From positions 1 to 43,052 of the forward strand of contig JAKUQR010000026.1 of NCBI GenBank assembly GCA_022450155.1: a stretch of DNA of 43,052 nt, read 5' to 3'. Source of the DNA: Gammaproteobacteria bacterium. GTDB taxonomy: Bacteria > Pseudomonadota > Gammaproteobacteria > Arenicellales > UBA868. How positions within the stretch are numbered: the stretch's first letter is position 1; each line of letters opens with the position of its first letter. Shown here in pieces: positions 36,325 to 43,052 of this stretch. The position numbers and the translations under genes were made by a program. Below the pieces are notes generated by a model. It was not told the DNA's origin, made no database searches, and saw only the letters and a program-made list of their open reading frames with translations.

Positions 36325-37532
36325 AGAACTACCTCTCAGAGCGCCTTGCGCAGATCAAACCGTCTCCTACGATCGCAATATCGGACAAAGCCCGTGAACT
36401 GCGGGCAGCCGGAGAGGATGTCATCAGTCTGAGTCAGGGGGAACCTGACTTTGAAACCCCTGAACACATCAAGGTAGCGGCCATCCGGGCGATGCAGGAC
36501 GGTCATACCCGCTATACCGCTGTTGATGGTATCCCCGAACTCAAACAAGCCATTCGCGACAAATTCAAACTAGACAATGGGCTGAGTTACGAACACTCGC
36601 AGATCTCCGTCAGCACTGGCGGAAAACAGGTCCTCTATAACGCGTTTATGGCTACGCTGAACGCCGGTGACGAGGTCATCATTCCAGCACCGTACTGGGT
36701 GTCGTACCCGGACATGGTTGTTCTGGCCGAAGGCCGTCCGGTTATTGCCGCCTGCCTTGCGCAGAACGACTTCAAGCTCACCGCTGAAGAACTGGAGGCG
36801 GCCATCACGCCGGCGACACGGTGGCTGATACTGAACAGCCCCTCCAATCCGACCGGCAGCGTCTATAACCAGCATGAACTCAAAGCCCTCGCGGAAGTGC
36901 TCTTGCGCCACCCTCAGATCCTGGTCATGAGCGATGATATCTACGAGCATCTAATTTACGGCAAGGCCGAATTTTCTACCCTGGCGCAGGTCGAACCGAA
37001 ATTGTTCTCGCGCACGCTTACCTGCAATGGGATGTCCAAAGCCTACTGCATGACCGGCTGGCGTGTGGGCTTTGCTGGCGGTCCAGAGCCCCTGATCCGC
37101 GCGATGGCCAAGCTGCAATCTCAGTCCACCTCCAATCCGACCAGCATCTCGCAGCATGCGGCCATCGCCGGGCTAACGGGTGGACGGGCATTTCTTAAAG
37201 ACATGTTGAATGCTTATGAAGAGCGCCGCAACAGTGTTGTGAATTTGCTGAACGGAATTGAGAGTATCACCTGCGCCACACCGGACGGTGCGTTTTATGT
37301 TTACCCCTCGTGCCAGGGTCTTAACGGCGCCATAAGCCCCGATGGCACTCGGCTTGAGAACGACACCGATGTTTGCGCCTATCTGCTCGAAGCCGCCAAA
37401 GTCACCGTGGTACCCGGCGAGGCCTTCGGATCACCTGGATACTTCCGGGTCTCCTATGCACTGGGGATCGACCAGCTGGTTGAGGCGTGTGATCGAATAC
37501 AGCTCGCCTGCGAGAAGCTCGAACGCGCCTGA
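36321..37532 (+). CDS. Class I/II aminotransferase, aspartate aminotransferase (I-gamma type)
   Basis: A 403-residue PLP enzyme. The Schiff-base Lys240 is in NGMSKAYCMTGWRVG. SQGEPDFETPEHI, LNSPSNPTGSVY, DDIYEHLIYG and the terminal PGYFRVSYA binding the alpha-carboxylate are present. It resembles Rhizobium/Thermus-type aspartate/prephenate aminotransferases rather than E. coli AspC. Convergent with the epimerase gene, with 10 bp between stops. Confidence 0.92.
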   Translation: MKNYLSERLAQIKPSPTIAISDKARELRAAGEDVISLSQGEPDFETPEHIKVAAIRAMQDGHTRYTAVDGIPELKQAIRDKFKLDNGLSYEHSQISVSTGGKQVLYNAFMATLNAGDEVIIPAPYWVSYPDMVVLAEGRPVIAACLAQNDFKLTAEELEAAITPATRWLILNSPSNPTGSVYNQHELKALAEVLLRHPQILVMSDDIYEHLIYGKAEFSTLAQVEPKLFSRTLTCNGMSKAYCMTGWRVGFAGGPEPLIRAMAKLQSQSTSNPTSISQHAAIAGLTGGRAFLKDMLNAYEERRNSVVNLLNGIESITCATPDGAFYVYPSCQGLNGAISPDGTRLENDTDVCAYLLEAAKVTVVPGEAFGSPGYFRVSYALGIDQLVEACDRIQLACEKLERA

Positions 37533-37542
37533 ACTTACTCGC

Positions 37543-38409
37543 CTAATGGTCGAGCGCACCCAGGCCGCTTGCAAGATTTGGATAGTCCGGCACCACACCC
37601 AGATCTTCTTTCATGAGTGTATTGTCGATGCGCTTGGATTCTGCGAGGTAGGACCGCATTTCGGCACTCAGCTGGCGCTCGGCCGCTGCCCAGCTGATGG
37701 CCGGCGGTCGAGGCAGACCGTACGCATCGGCGACCTGGAAGAAAAAATCTGTCATGGTGGTCGGATGCCCGTCGCTGACGTTATAGGCCGGCGCCGGGTC
37801 GACCTTACGGGCCGCCGCGAGACACACAGTGACCAGATCATTGACATGAATGCGGTTGCTCCAGGGCGAGAACTCCGGTGCCAGCACCGGTGCGCCCGAA
37901 CGCAGCCGTGCCAGCGGTAGCTTGCCGGGCCCATAGATACCGGGCACGCGGAGTGCAACCACCGGAATGCCCTGTTGCTGACCGAAGCGACGCGCCAGTT
38001 GTTCGGCATGTGCCCGGCGTCGCCCACGGGCTGTTTGTGGATTCAGCGGCCGGGTCTCGTTGACCCACTCACCTTGACAATCACCGTACACACCGGTGGT
38101 GCTGACCAGTACGATCCGACGGGGTAATGCACCGGGTTCAATTGCAGCCAGCGCCCGGGCCAACCGCTGATCCTGGTCACCGTGCGAAGGTGGTGGTACA
38201 AACCAGTACAACACCTGGTCGGTAAGCTGCAATGCCAGTACGGGTACATCCTGATCGAAATCGACCTGCCGGGACGTGATCCCTAGATCGGCCAGTTGCG
38301 CTACACTGTCCACCGTACGGACCAATGCACAGACATCACCGCCATCGGCAATTTCATGGCACGCCACCTGCTGACCGACATAACCGCAGCCACCGAACGT
38401 ACTGTGCAT
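37543..38409 (-). CDS. YeeZ-like NAD(P)-dependent epimerase/dehydratase (extended SDR)
   Basis: A 288-residue protein. An atypical start (MHSTFGGCGYVGQQVA) supplies the GxxGxxG dinucleotide loop. The middle has LVSTTGVYGD, and ALRVPGIYGPG and NRIHVNDLV are characteristic of YeeZ. Its ATG is 1 nt after the stop of the upstream NTF2-like gene, so the two are tightly coupled. The biological role of YeeZ is not established. Confidence 0.83.
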   Translation of the reverse strand: MHSTFGGCGYVGQQVACHEIADGGDVCALVRTVDSVAQLADLGITSRQVDFDQDVPVLALQLTDQVLYWFVPPPSHGDQDQRLARALAAIEPGALPRRIVLVSTTGVYGDCQGEWVNETRPLNPQTARGRRRAHAEQLARRFGQQQGIPVVALRVPGIYGPGKLPLARLRSGAPVLAPEFSPWSNRIHVNDLVTVCLAAARKVDPAPAYNVSDGHPTTMTDFFFQVADAYGLPRPPAISWAAAERQLSAEMRSYLAESKRIDNTLMKEDLGVVPDYPNLASGLGALDH

Positions 38410-38410
38410 G

Positions 38411-38824
38411 TCAGTGCATCCGGCCCACCGGCGCCACGTTGCTGTCCGCCGGCGCCGGTGATGCGTGGTGCAATATCATGCGCCAGCCATCATCGGCACG
38501 TTGGTAGGCATTGGTGGCGAGCACAACCATCGTTTTGACCCCATCGGACTCGTCAACACTGATGTTTTCGCGCACCAGGTGAATCGCATGTGAATCTCCG
38601 CTGAATACCCAGAGGTCGCTCAGCGTGAATCGCAGTTGAACGTCGTGAGCAAAGATCGCCTGCCAACTCTGCCCAATCGCTGATTTACCTTCGATGCGCT
38701 CACCGAATGGATGAATACACACGGCCTCGTGTTCATCCCAGACCAACATCATCGCCTCAAGATCGGACATTTGGAAAGCTGCGTAAAAGGCAGCTTCGGC
38801 TTCCTGTGCTGATCCAAATTCCAT
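38411..38824 (-). CDS. NTF2/SnoaL-like fold protein
   Basis: A 137-residue small alpha+beta barrel protein. MSDLEAMMLVWDEHEAVCIHPFG and the later SDLWVFSGDSHAIHLVRENI and DDGWRMILHHAS fit the SnoaL-3/DUF4440 cluster. The frame opens at 38857, but ATG 38824 is preceded by GAGGAG (38832-38837) with 7-nt spacing, so that is the start. These proteins can bind small ligands or act as isomerases; function here is unknown. It is followed by the YeeZ-like epimerase gene after 1 nt. Confidence 0.8.
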   Translation of the reverse strand: MEFGSAQEAEAAFYAAFQMSDLEAMMLVWDEHEAVCIHPFGERIEGKSAIGQSWQAIFAHDVQLRFTLSDLWVFSGDSHAIHLVRENISVDESDGVKTMVVLATNAYQRADDGWRMILHHASPAPADSNVAPVGRMH

Positions 38825-38831
38825 CCGCGCG

Positions 38832-38837
38832 CTCCTC
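38832..38837 (-). promoter_or_regulatory. Ribosome-binding site deciding the NTF2-like start
   Basis: GAGGAG on the complement, 7 nt upstream of ATG 38824; supports the shorter protein. Confidence 0.8.
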
Positions 38838-38966
38838 ACCCTATCAAGTTGTGTCACCAGACTTTATCGTATCGCAGTCCACTTGGGGTCTGGTGCTACA
38901 ATGGATTGCGTTACCATCTGGAGAAAGGTGATGGTTTAATCGAGCAAGCACCGTAAGGGACCCGTT

Positions 38967-39284
38967 ATGGATGAAAAAAACCGGATTGAACTTGAAGCGG
39001 CAGCGTTTAGAGGGCTGGTCCAGCACCTCCAGAAGCGAACGGACGTTCAGAATATTGACCTGATGAACCTGGCTGGTTTCTGCCGGAACTGCCTGTCCAA
39101 ATGGTATCTCGCGGCCGCCGAATCACAGGACGTCGAAATGGACTACGACCAGGCGCGCGAACGGGTTTACGGTATGCCCTACGACGACTGGAAGTCCGGC
39201 CATCAGACAGCGGCCACGGATGAACAAAAGGCCCGCTACGAAGAAACAAAGCTCCTCCACGCCGAGATCAGCGGACACACTTGA
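38967..39284 (+). CDS. DUF1244 family protein
   Basis: A 105-residue protein conserved in proteobacteria. VQNIDLMNLAGFCRNCLSKW with its two Cys and the later YGMPYDDWKSGHQT are the family signature. The function is unknown; a metal-binding or RNA-binding role has been suggested by small size and conserved Cys, but nothing here decides it. No obvious partner gene; convergent with the TMADH-like gene. Confidence 0.88.
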   Translation: MDEKNRIELEAAAFRGLVQHLQKRTDVQNIDLMNLAGFCRNCLSKWYLAAAESQDVEMDYDQARERVYGMPYDDWKSGHQTAATDEQKARYEETKLLHAEISGHT

Positions 39285-39308
39285 AATGCAATCGAGAGAC
39301 TGACCGGC

Positions 39309-41387
39309 TCAGGTCAGAGCGTTCTGTATCAGTGAATACTCCCGTTTGAAGGGCACTGCGTCGGGGTCCGGCAGTGCATCGAGTTCCCGTGCATAGCGGT
39401 GACCATCGTAGACGGCTGCGGCAATAGTCCCTGGCGCCATGCAATCACCGACCCGGGTCAAGCTGAACGGCAGCGTCTCCAGCTGGTCTTCATCGGCACC
39501 GGCCAGCGCGAAATAGAGCGCGTTATCGGGTAGCCGGGCGGTCACCAGCACCAGTGCGGCACAAGGCAGCGCCCGGCGGCGCTCGCTGGTGATGCAGCTG
39601 ATTTCGACTGCATCGGCTGACACGCCAGCAAGCACCTGTTTACACACCAAATCAACACCGCTTTCGATCAGGCGTTGTTCAATGCGGTGTTGTTCCATGG
39701 TGTTCTGTGTCCAGTGCGACACTTCGGGGCCTGGCGTGACCAGCGTGACGGACTGCCCCGATTGTGCAATCAGTTCCGCAATCACGCCGCCCAGGTAGTA
39801 ATGATCGTCGTCATAGATCACCACGGGCCCGTGCTCGGGCTGCTGTCCCGCAAGAATATCGTCGGGGGTCAGGACCGCCGGATGATCATCCACGCCATCG
39901 ACCGCTCGCCAGGTGGCCCGGCCCACCCCGTCCCGGCGCCAATGCGCACCAGTCGCGATGGCCACGTGATCAGCCCCAAAGTCACGAATACTGTCAGCGT
40001 CCATTTCACTGCCCGGATAAAAGTGGACATTGGCCAGCCGCTGGATCTGGCTGAGTCGGTAGTCAGCCACCCGGCGGTAACTGCTCAACCCGGGCAGTGT
40101 GGCCTCCGCAACAACCCGGCCGCCGCCTTCGCCGCTATCCGCCAGCGACACCTCGTATCCCCGTTGCCCCAGGGCGAGTGCCGCTTCCAGTCCGGCAGGA
40201 CCGGCACCGACCACCAGCACCCGATCTGAGTCGCCCTTGCGGTTCATGGTTTCAGGGTGCCAACCGCGGCGCCATTCTTCCCCCATAGTGGGATTCTGCG
40301 TACAGCGTATTGGGCTCTGCGTAAACTCGCCCGAGACGCAGATATTGCAGCCGATACACTCGCGAATGTCTTCCAGCCGGCCTTGCTCAATCTTATTCGG
40401 CAAAAAGGGATCGGCAATTGAGGGGCGGGCGGCACCGATCATATCGAGTACACCGCGCTGGATTTGAGCCACCATGGCATCGGCCGAGGTAAAGCGGCCC
40501 ACACCCACCACCGGCTTGGTCGTCAGCTTTTTCACGAACGACACGTACGGCTCCTGCGCGCCCTCTTCGCCAAAACGGGCCGTGACCGAATCATTGGCCC
40601 AGTCACTGACATTCACATCCCAAAGATCCGGCAGCTCAGCCAGCATCTCGACGATCTCACGCCCTTCGGTATCGCTGCAGATGCCGTCGCTGCCCAGCAG
40701 CTCATCCACCGCAAATCGAAAAGCCACACCGCAAGTATCGCCCACCGCATCCCGGGTATCTTCCAGCAGTTCGCGGGTGAGCCGCACGCGGTTTTCCAGT
40801 GACCCGCCGTATTCGTCGCTGCGCTGGTTATACCGCCGGCTGATGAAATGCATCGGCAGCGTCAGGTTGTGCCCCGCGTACACATACACGATATCGAAAC
40901 CGGCAGCGCGTGCCCGCAACGCTGCATTGCGGTGCCAGCGGCGTACGTTCGCAATGTCGCGCCGGGTCATGGCACTGGCCTGCACAGGATCGTAACCCAC
41001 CACTGGCATGTCCGATACCGCCAACACCGGCAAGCGGGAATAGCGATTGGATACCACGTGACCGTTGTGCACCAGTTCAATGGCCGCCAGGGATCCGTGC
41101 GCATGCACCGCATCGACCATGATCGCGTGGCGGTGCTGATCTTCGACATCCCACAAGCGGGCCTCGTGGTAGGGCAGCACATCGGAACTCGGGTGAATAT
41201 CACACTCCTCGGTGGCCACCACAGCCCAACCACCTTCCGCTTTGACACCCCGCATCGCAGCCACCGTATTGGGCATCCCGTGCCCCATGCCATTACAGTG
41301 AGGCACCTGATAAAACCGGTTGCGTGCGGTGACCGGGCCGATTTGTACCGGCTCAAACAGAACGTCGTAACGGGGATCTCGGGTCAT
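39309..41387 (-). CDS. Trimethylamine/dimethylamine dehydrogenase-like iron-sulfur flavoprotein
   Basis: A 692-residue protein: an FMN-binding TIM barrel (1-340), a [4Fe-4S] segment, and an FAD/NAD-binding Rossmann pair. FYQVPHC places Cys31 where TMADH covalently binds FMN (Cys30). The cluster motif is exactly CX2CX2CX11C (Cys344, 347, 350, 362), and YVYAGH keeps the catalytic Tyr and His. The aromatic bowl binding trimethylammonium in TMADH (Tyr60, Trp264, Trp355) is not fully conserved: the first aligns with Glu61 and the last with Gly/Phe in VSGEFT. A different N-methyl substrate is likely. LVVGAGPAGLEAAL is the second domain's loop. No ETF genes nearby. Confidence 0.87.
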   Translation of the reverse strand: MTRDPRYDVLFEPVQIGPVTARNRFYQVPHCNGMGHGMPNTVAAMRGVKAEGGWAVVATEECDIHPSSDVLPYHEARLWDVEDQHRHAIMVDAVHAHGSLAAIELVHNGHVVSNRYSRLPVLAVSDMPVVGYDPVQASAMTRRDIANVRRWHRNAALRARAAGFDIVYVYAGHNLTLPMHFISRRYNQRSDEYGGSLENRVRLTRELLEDTRDAVGDTCGVAFRFAVDELLGSDGICSDTEGREIVEMLAELPDLWDVNVSDWANDSVTARFGEEGAQEPYVSFVKKLTTKPVVGVGRFTSADAMVAQIQRGVLDMIGAARPSIADPFLPNKIEQGRLEDIRECIGCNICVSGEFTQSPIRCTQNPTMGEEWRRGWHPETMNRKGDSDRVLVVGAGPAGLEAALALGQRGYEVSLADSGEGGGRVVAEATLPGLSSYRRVADYRLSQIQRLANVHFYPGSEMDADSIRDFGADHVAIATGAHWRRDGVGRATWRAVDGVDDHPAVLTPDDILAGQQPEHGPVVIYDDDHYYLGGVIAELIAQSGQSVTLVTPGPEVSHWTQNTMEQHRIEQRLIESGVDLVCKQVLAGVSADAVEISCITSERRRALPCAALVLVTARLPDNALYFALAGADEDQLETLPFSLTRVGDCMAPGTIAAAVYDGHRYARELDALPDPDAVPFKREYSLIQNALT

Positions 41388-41417
41388 CGTGTGTTTTGGA
41401 TCTGTGGGGTACTGTAG

Positions 41418-41795
41418 TCAGGAGTCGTCAGACGGCGCCGTAAAAAGATCATCCAGCTGTGTACGACTGTCTGATGGGGTTTTGCTTACGCCAGCGTCCG
41501 TGCCAAAAAGCGTATTCAGTTCGGCGTGGTGATCTGCTGATGGTGCTGTCTCGCCCGGCTCAACAAATTCGCGTCGTAACTTGAACCAGTCACAGAAATT
41601 GGCTTTCTCCCGCTCACTGTATGATTCAGCCCTGGGTTCGTCGCAATCAGCGCGCAGCCGGGGGTTAAAGTAACTGCACTGCCGGCAGCAATGCAGTTGG
41701 GCCCGGCAGTGGCAACACTCGGCATAGGTCGACAGCGGTAACGGCTGGTCGGTGACCACCGCACCGCAGTGCCAGCAAATCCAGTTGGAACTCAT
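41418..41795 (-). CDS. Small cysteine-rich (zinc-ribbon-like) protein
   Basis: A 125-residue protein. The first half has about nine cysteines in paired arrangements (ICWHC, CCHC, CCRQC and later CDEP and FCDW), suggesting two metal-binding knuckles. The second half (about 75-125) is acidic, Ser/Thr-rich and probably disordered. It is conserved with gammaproteobacterial 'hypothetical' proteins of similar pattern as far as I recall, but I do not recognise a named family. It is 30 bp upstream of the TMADH-like gene in the same orientation, so co-transcription is likely. Confidence 0.7.
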   Translation of the reverse strand: MSSNWICWHCGAVVTDQPLPLSTYAECCHCRAQLHCCRQCSYFNPRLRADCDEPRAESYSEREKANFCDWFKLRREFVEPGETAPSADHHAELNTLFGTDAGVSKTPSDSRTQLDDLFTAPSDDS

Positions 41796-41859
41796 CAGGC
41801 GTTATTGCTTTTTAGGTCGTTCAATATCTAGCAGTCGGTCCAGAAGTTGATGCCCACAC

Positions 41860-43050
41860 CTAACGTACCCGCCACTCATTTTTATTAAGAATGTATCTTG
41901 GATGTGAAGGCCCAGGCCGCATGTGTACGAGAATCATAAAGACTGTTCGTTTAAGTAGTTTTTTGATGACTGCAAGATAATGAAGAATACCCGCCCTTGA
42001 AATAATTCTTGGCTGAGGTATCTCATACGCCCATAACGCAAACGGGTCAGTCGGTGTCATTGTTGACGCATGAATGTTACGAATTAGGCTGAGTGTCTGA
42101 TCATCGACGGTTGGGTTACGACTGACAGATTCAAAATGTAAAAGTCTGATGTGTGGAGAAACAAGACAGCGCATTTGTTTTTGTCGTGCTCTCAGGCAGA
42201 AATCAACATCTTGAAAACTGTTCGGAAAAGCAAGAGAAAAACCGCCCAAGTCTTCATAAGTGTGCTTTCTACAGCAAAAAAAGGCGCCTGAAATTGCAGT
42301 TGTTTCATGGTCCGAAATATAGCGGTGCATCGCATCACCTACAGTAGCGGCCGAACGGTTTGGTACATAGTGGACTGCCGAATTTCTGCCAATATTATCC
42401 CCACACGACTGAACCGTGCGGTCACTATTCAACAATAGACCGCCCACACAGGCGACATCTTCTTCTTCCAATAAGGAAATAACATGAGAGGCCCATCCTT
42501 TGGTTTCAAAAGCTGTGTCGTCATTCAGGAACACAACAATTTGACCTGATGCATGATTCGCACCAAGATTACACTTCCTCGAAAAGTTAAACCCGGGTTC
42601 ATCGCACAATGCAAAACCTGTCAAGTCAAAAGTCGAAATTAACGAACTCGCGTGTTCCCGGTCATCTTCATGATTCAACACCAGAATAATCTCCAGCTCC
42701 AGAAGAGCAGGGGCCGATTTTCCGTCCTCAAAGAGTGACTGGCGAATCGCCAAAAGGCAATGTTCCAGTACTGTTATGCTGTCGGTTCCAACCACAGCGG
42801 TAGAACCAAGTTTGCAGGGAATCACAATGGATATCTTTGACATCGCCGATGGAATAATTCGGCTGACAAACGTCCCGGTAGCTTGTGGTTCTTTCCCAGG
42901 CGCCGCAACAAGAAAATAGGGTGTCACATCGGCAGTCAATCCTTGACGTTCGAAATGATCTTCCAGCGCACGGCGTGAAGCATCAATACTGATATTCCCA
43001 ATTCGCCCATGCTCAACAGACATAGAAACACTGCCTCGTCGCCACAAATA
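41860..43050 (-). CDS. Family 2 glycosyltransferase, C-terminal module (partial, 5' end outside window)
   Basis: A GT-A-fold transferase domain. The nucleotide-sugar strand is ISIVIPCKLG, the metal-binding acidic motif is VFLNDDTAF, and SGAFFCCRKHTYEDLGGF with QDVDFCLRARQKQ is typical of rhamnosyl-/N-glycosyl-type GT2. The frame is open to the right edge. The first ~50 residues (SRRALEDHFERQGLTADV) match the linker found before the second GT2 domain of large multidomain glycosyltransferases, so the intact protein is probably bigger. The 3' end has a hydrophobic, basic tail. Base composition is visibly AT-richer than neighbouring genes, as is common for surface-glycan clusters. Confidence 0.83.
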   Translation of the reverse strand, partial: YLWRRGSVSMSVEHGRIGNISIDASRRALEDHFERQGLTADVTPYFLVAAPGKEPQATGTFVSRIIPSAMSKISIVIPCKLGSTAVVGTDSITVLEHCLLAIRQSLFEDGKSAPALLELEIILVLNHEDDREHASSLISTFDLTGFALCDEPGFNFSRKCNLGANHASGQIVVFLNDDTAFETKGWASHVISLLEEEDVACVGGLLLNSDRTVQSCGDNIGRNSAVHYVPNRSAATVGDAMHRYISDHETTAISGAFFCCRKHTYEDLGGFSLAFPNSFQDVDFCLRARQKQMRCLVSPHIRLLHFESVSRNPTVDDQTLSLIRNIHASTMTPTDPFALWAYEIPQPRIISRAGILHYLAVIKKLLKRTVFMILVHMRPGPSHPRYILNKNEWRVR

Positions 43051-43052
43051 GG

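Noticed and set aside
39675-40229. A 184-codon plus-strand frame with a plausible length
   Set aside because: It is antisense to the TMADH-like gene; high G+C third-position bias produces long opposite-strand frames here.
1-43052. CRISPR arrays, tRNA/rRNA genes, insertion sequences, toxin-antitoxin pairs
   Set aside because: I found no regularly spaced repeats, no cloverleaf with the TTCRANYC box, no transposase motifs and no TA-like gene pairs by reading both strands; absence by eye is not proof for small RNAs.

Overview
This window looks like chromosomal DNA from a gammaproteobacterium, probably an unclassified marine or environmental lineage. The evidence is gene order and family: dapF next to xerC, nudE translationally coupled to cysQ and divergent from yrfG, zapE, priA, a yeeZ-like epimerase, dsbC, ccmG and DUF1244. 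G+C is moderately high through most of the window and visibly lower in the last 1.2 kb. I saw no tRNA, rRNA, CRISPR array, transposase or prophage gene.

Layout. 1-9.2 kb: the tail of an oligopeptide-type ABC ATPase, then a catabolic-looking set made of a CocE-type hydrolase, a BtuF-like binding protein, a CoA-ester lyase, a Tat-exported metallophosphoesterase, a gamma-glutamyltransferase homologue, a DHCR24-like FAD oxidoreductase and a small glutaredoxin. 9.2-16.5 kb: an aldo/keto reductase, a stand-alone TrpB2, a six-helix PuuD N-domain protein ending in a clear terminator, an alpha/beta hydrolase, a GNAT acetyltransferase, and a K+-dependent membrane pyrophosphatase with its own terminator. 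16.6-25.4 kb: housekeeping genes xerC, dapF, cysQ, nudE, yrfG and zapE, then a Rieske oxygenase and priA.

25.4-26.8 kb is the oddest part. A roughly 645-bp non-coding stretch carries two consensus DnaA boxes, one of them centred in a perfect 9-bp inverted repeat, together with AT-rich blocks and a strongly G-poor strand. It is a candidate replication origin or DnaA-binding region. Next to it lies a flavin-reductase-family gene broken by three small indels.

26.8-41.8 kb: a solitary hisG; a periplasmic thiol-redox cluster (dsbC, a TlpA-like lipoprotein, ccmG); a NYN nuclease with a possible OST-HTH tail; an aldehyde dehydrogenase and a spermidine-synthase-fold protein; an SDR; a small glutaredoxin-like protein; an IMPDH/GMP-reductase family enzyme with an unusual active-site loop and no recognisable Arg-Tyr dyad; the C-terminal remnant of an AlkB/desaturase gene; an aspartate aminotransferase; a YeeZ-like epimerase with an NTF2-like partner; DUF1244; a trimethylamine-dehydrogenase-like flavoprotein whose amine-binding aromatic cage looks altered; and a small cysteine-rich protein. 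The right edge (41.86 kb onward) is the C-terminal module of a family 2 glycosyltransferase in AT-richer DNA, possibly the start of a surface-glycan island.

Overall this is mostly ordinary core genome with mixed catabolic genes. I found no convincing new multigene defence or mobile system. The most worthwhile leads are the DnaA-box region, the two gene remnants and the two variant enzymes.
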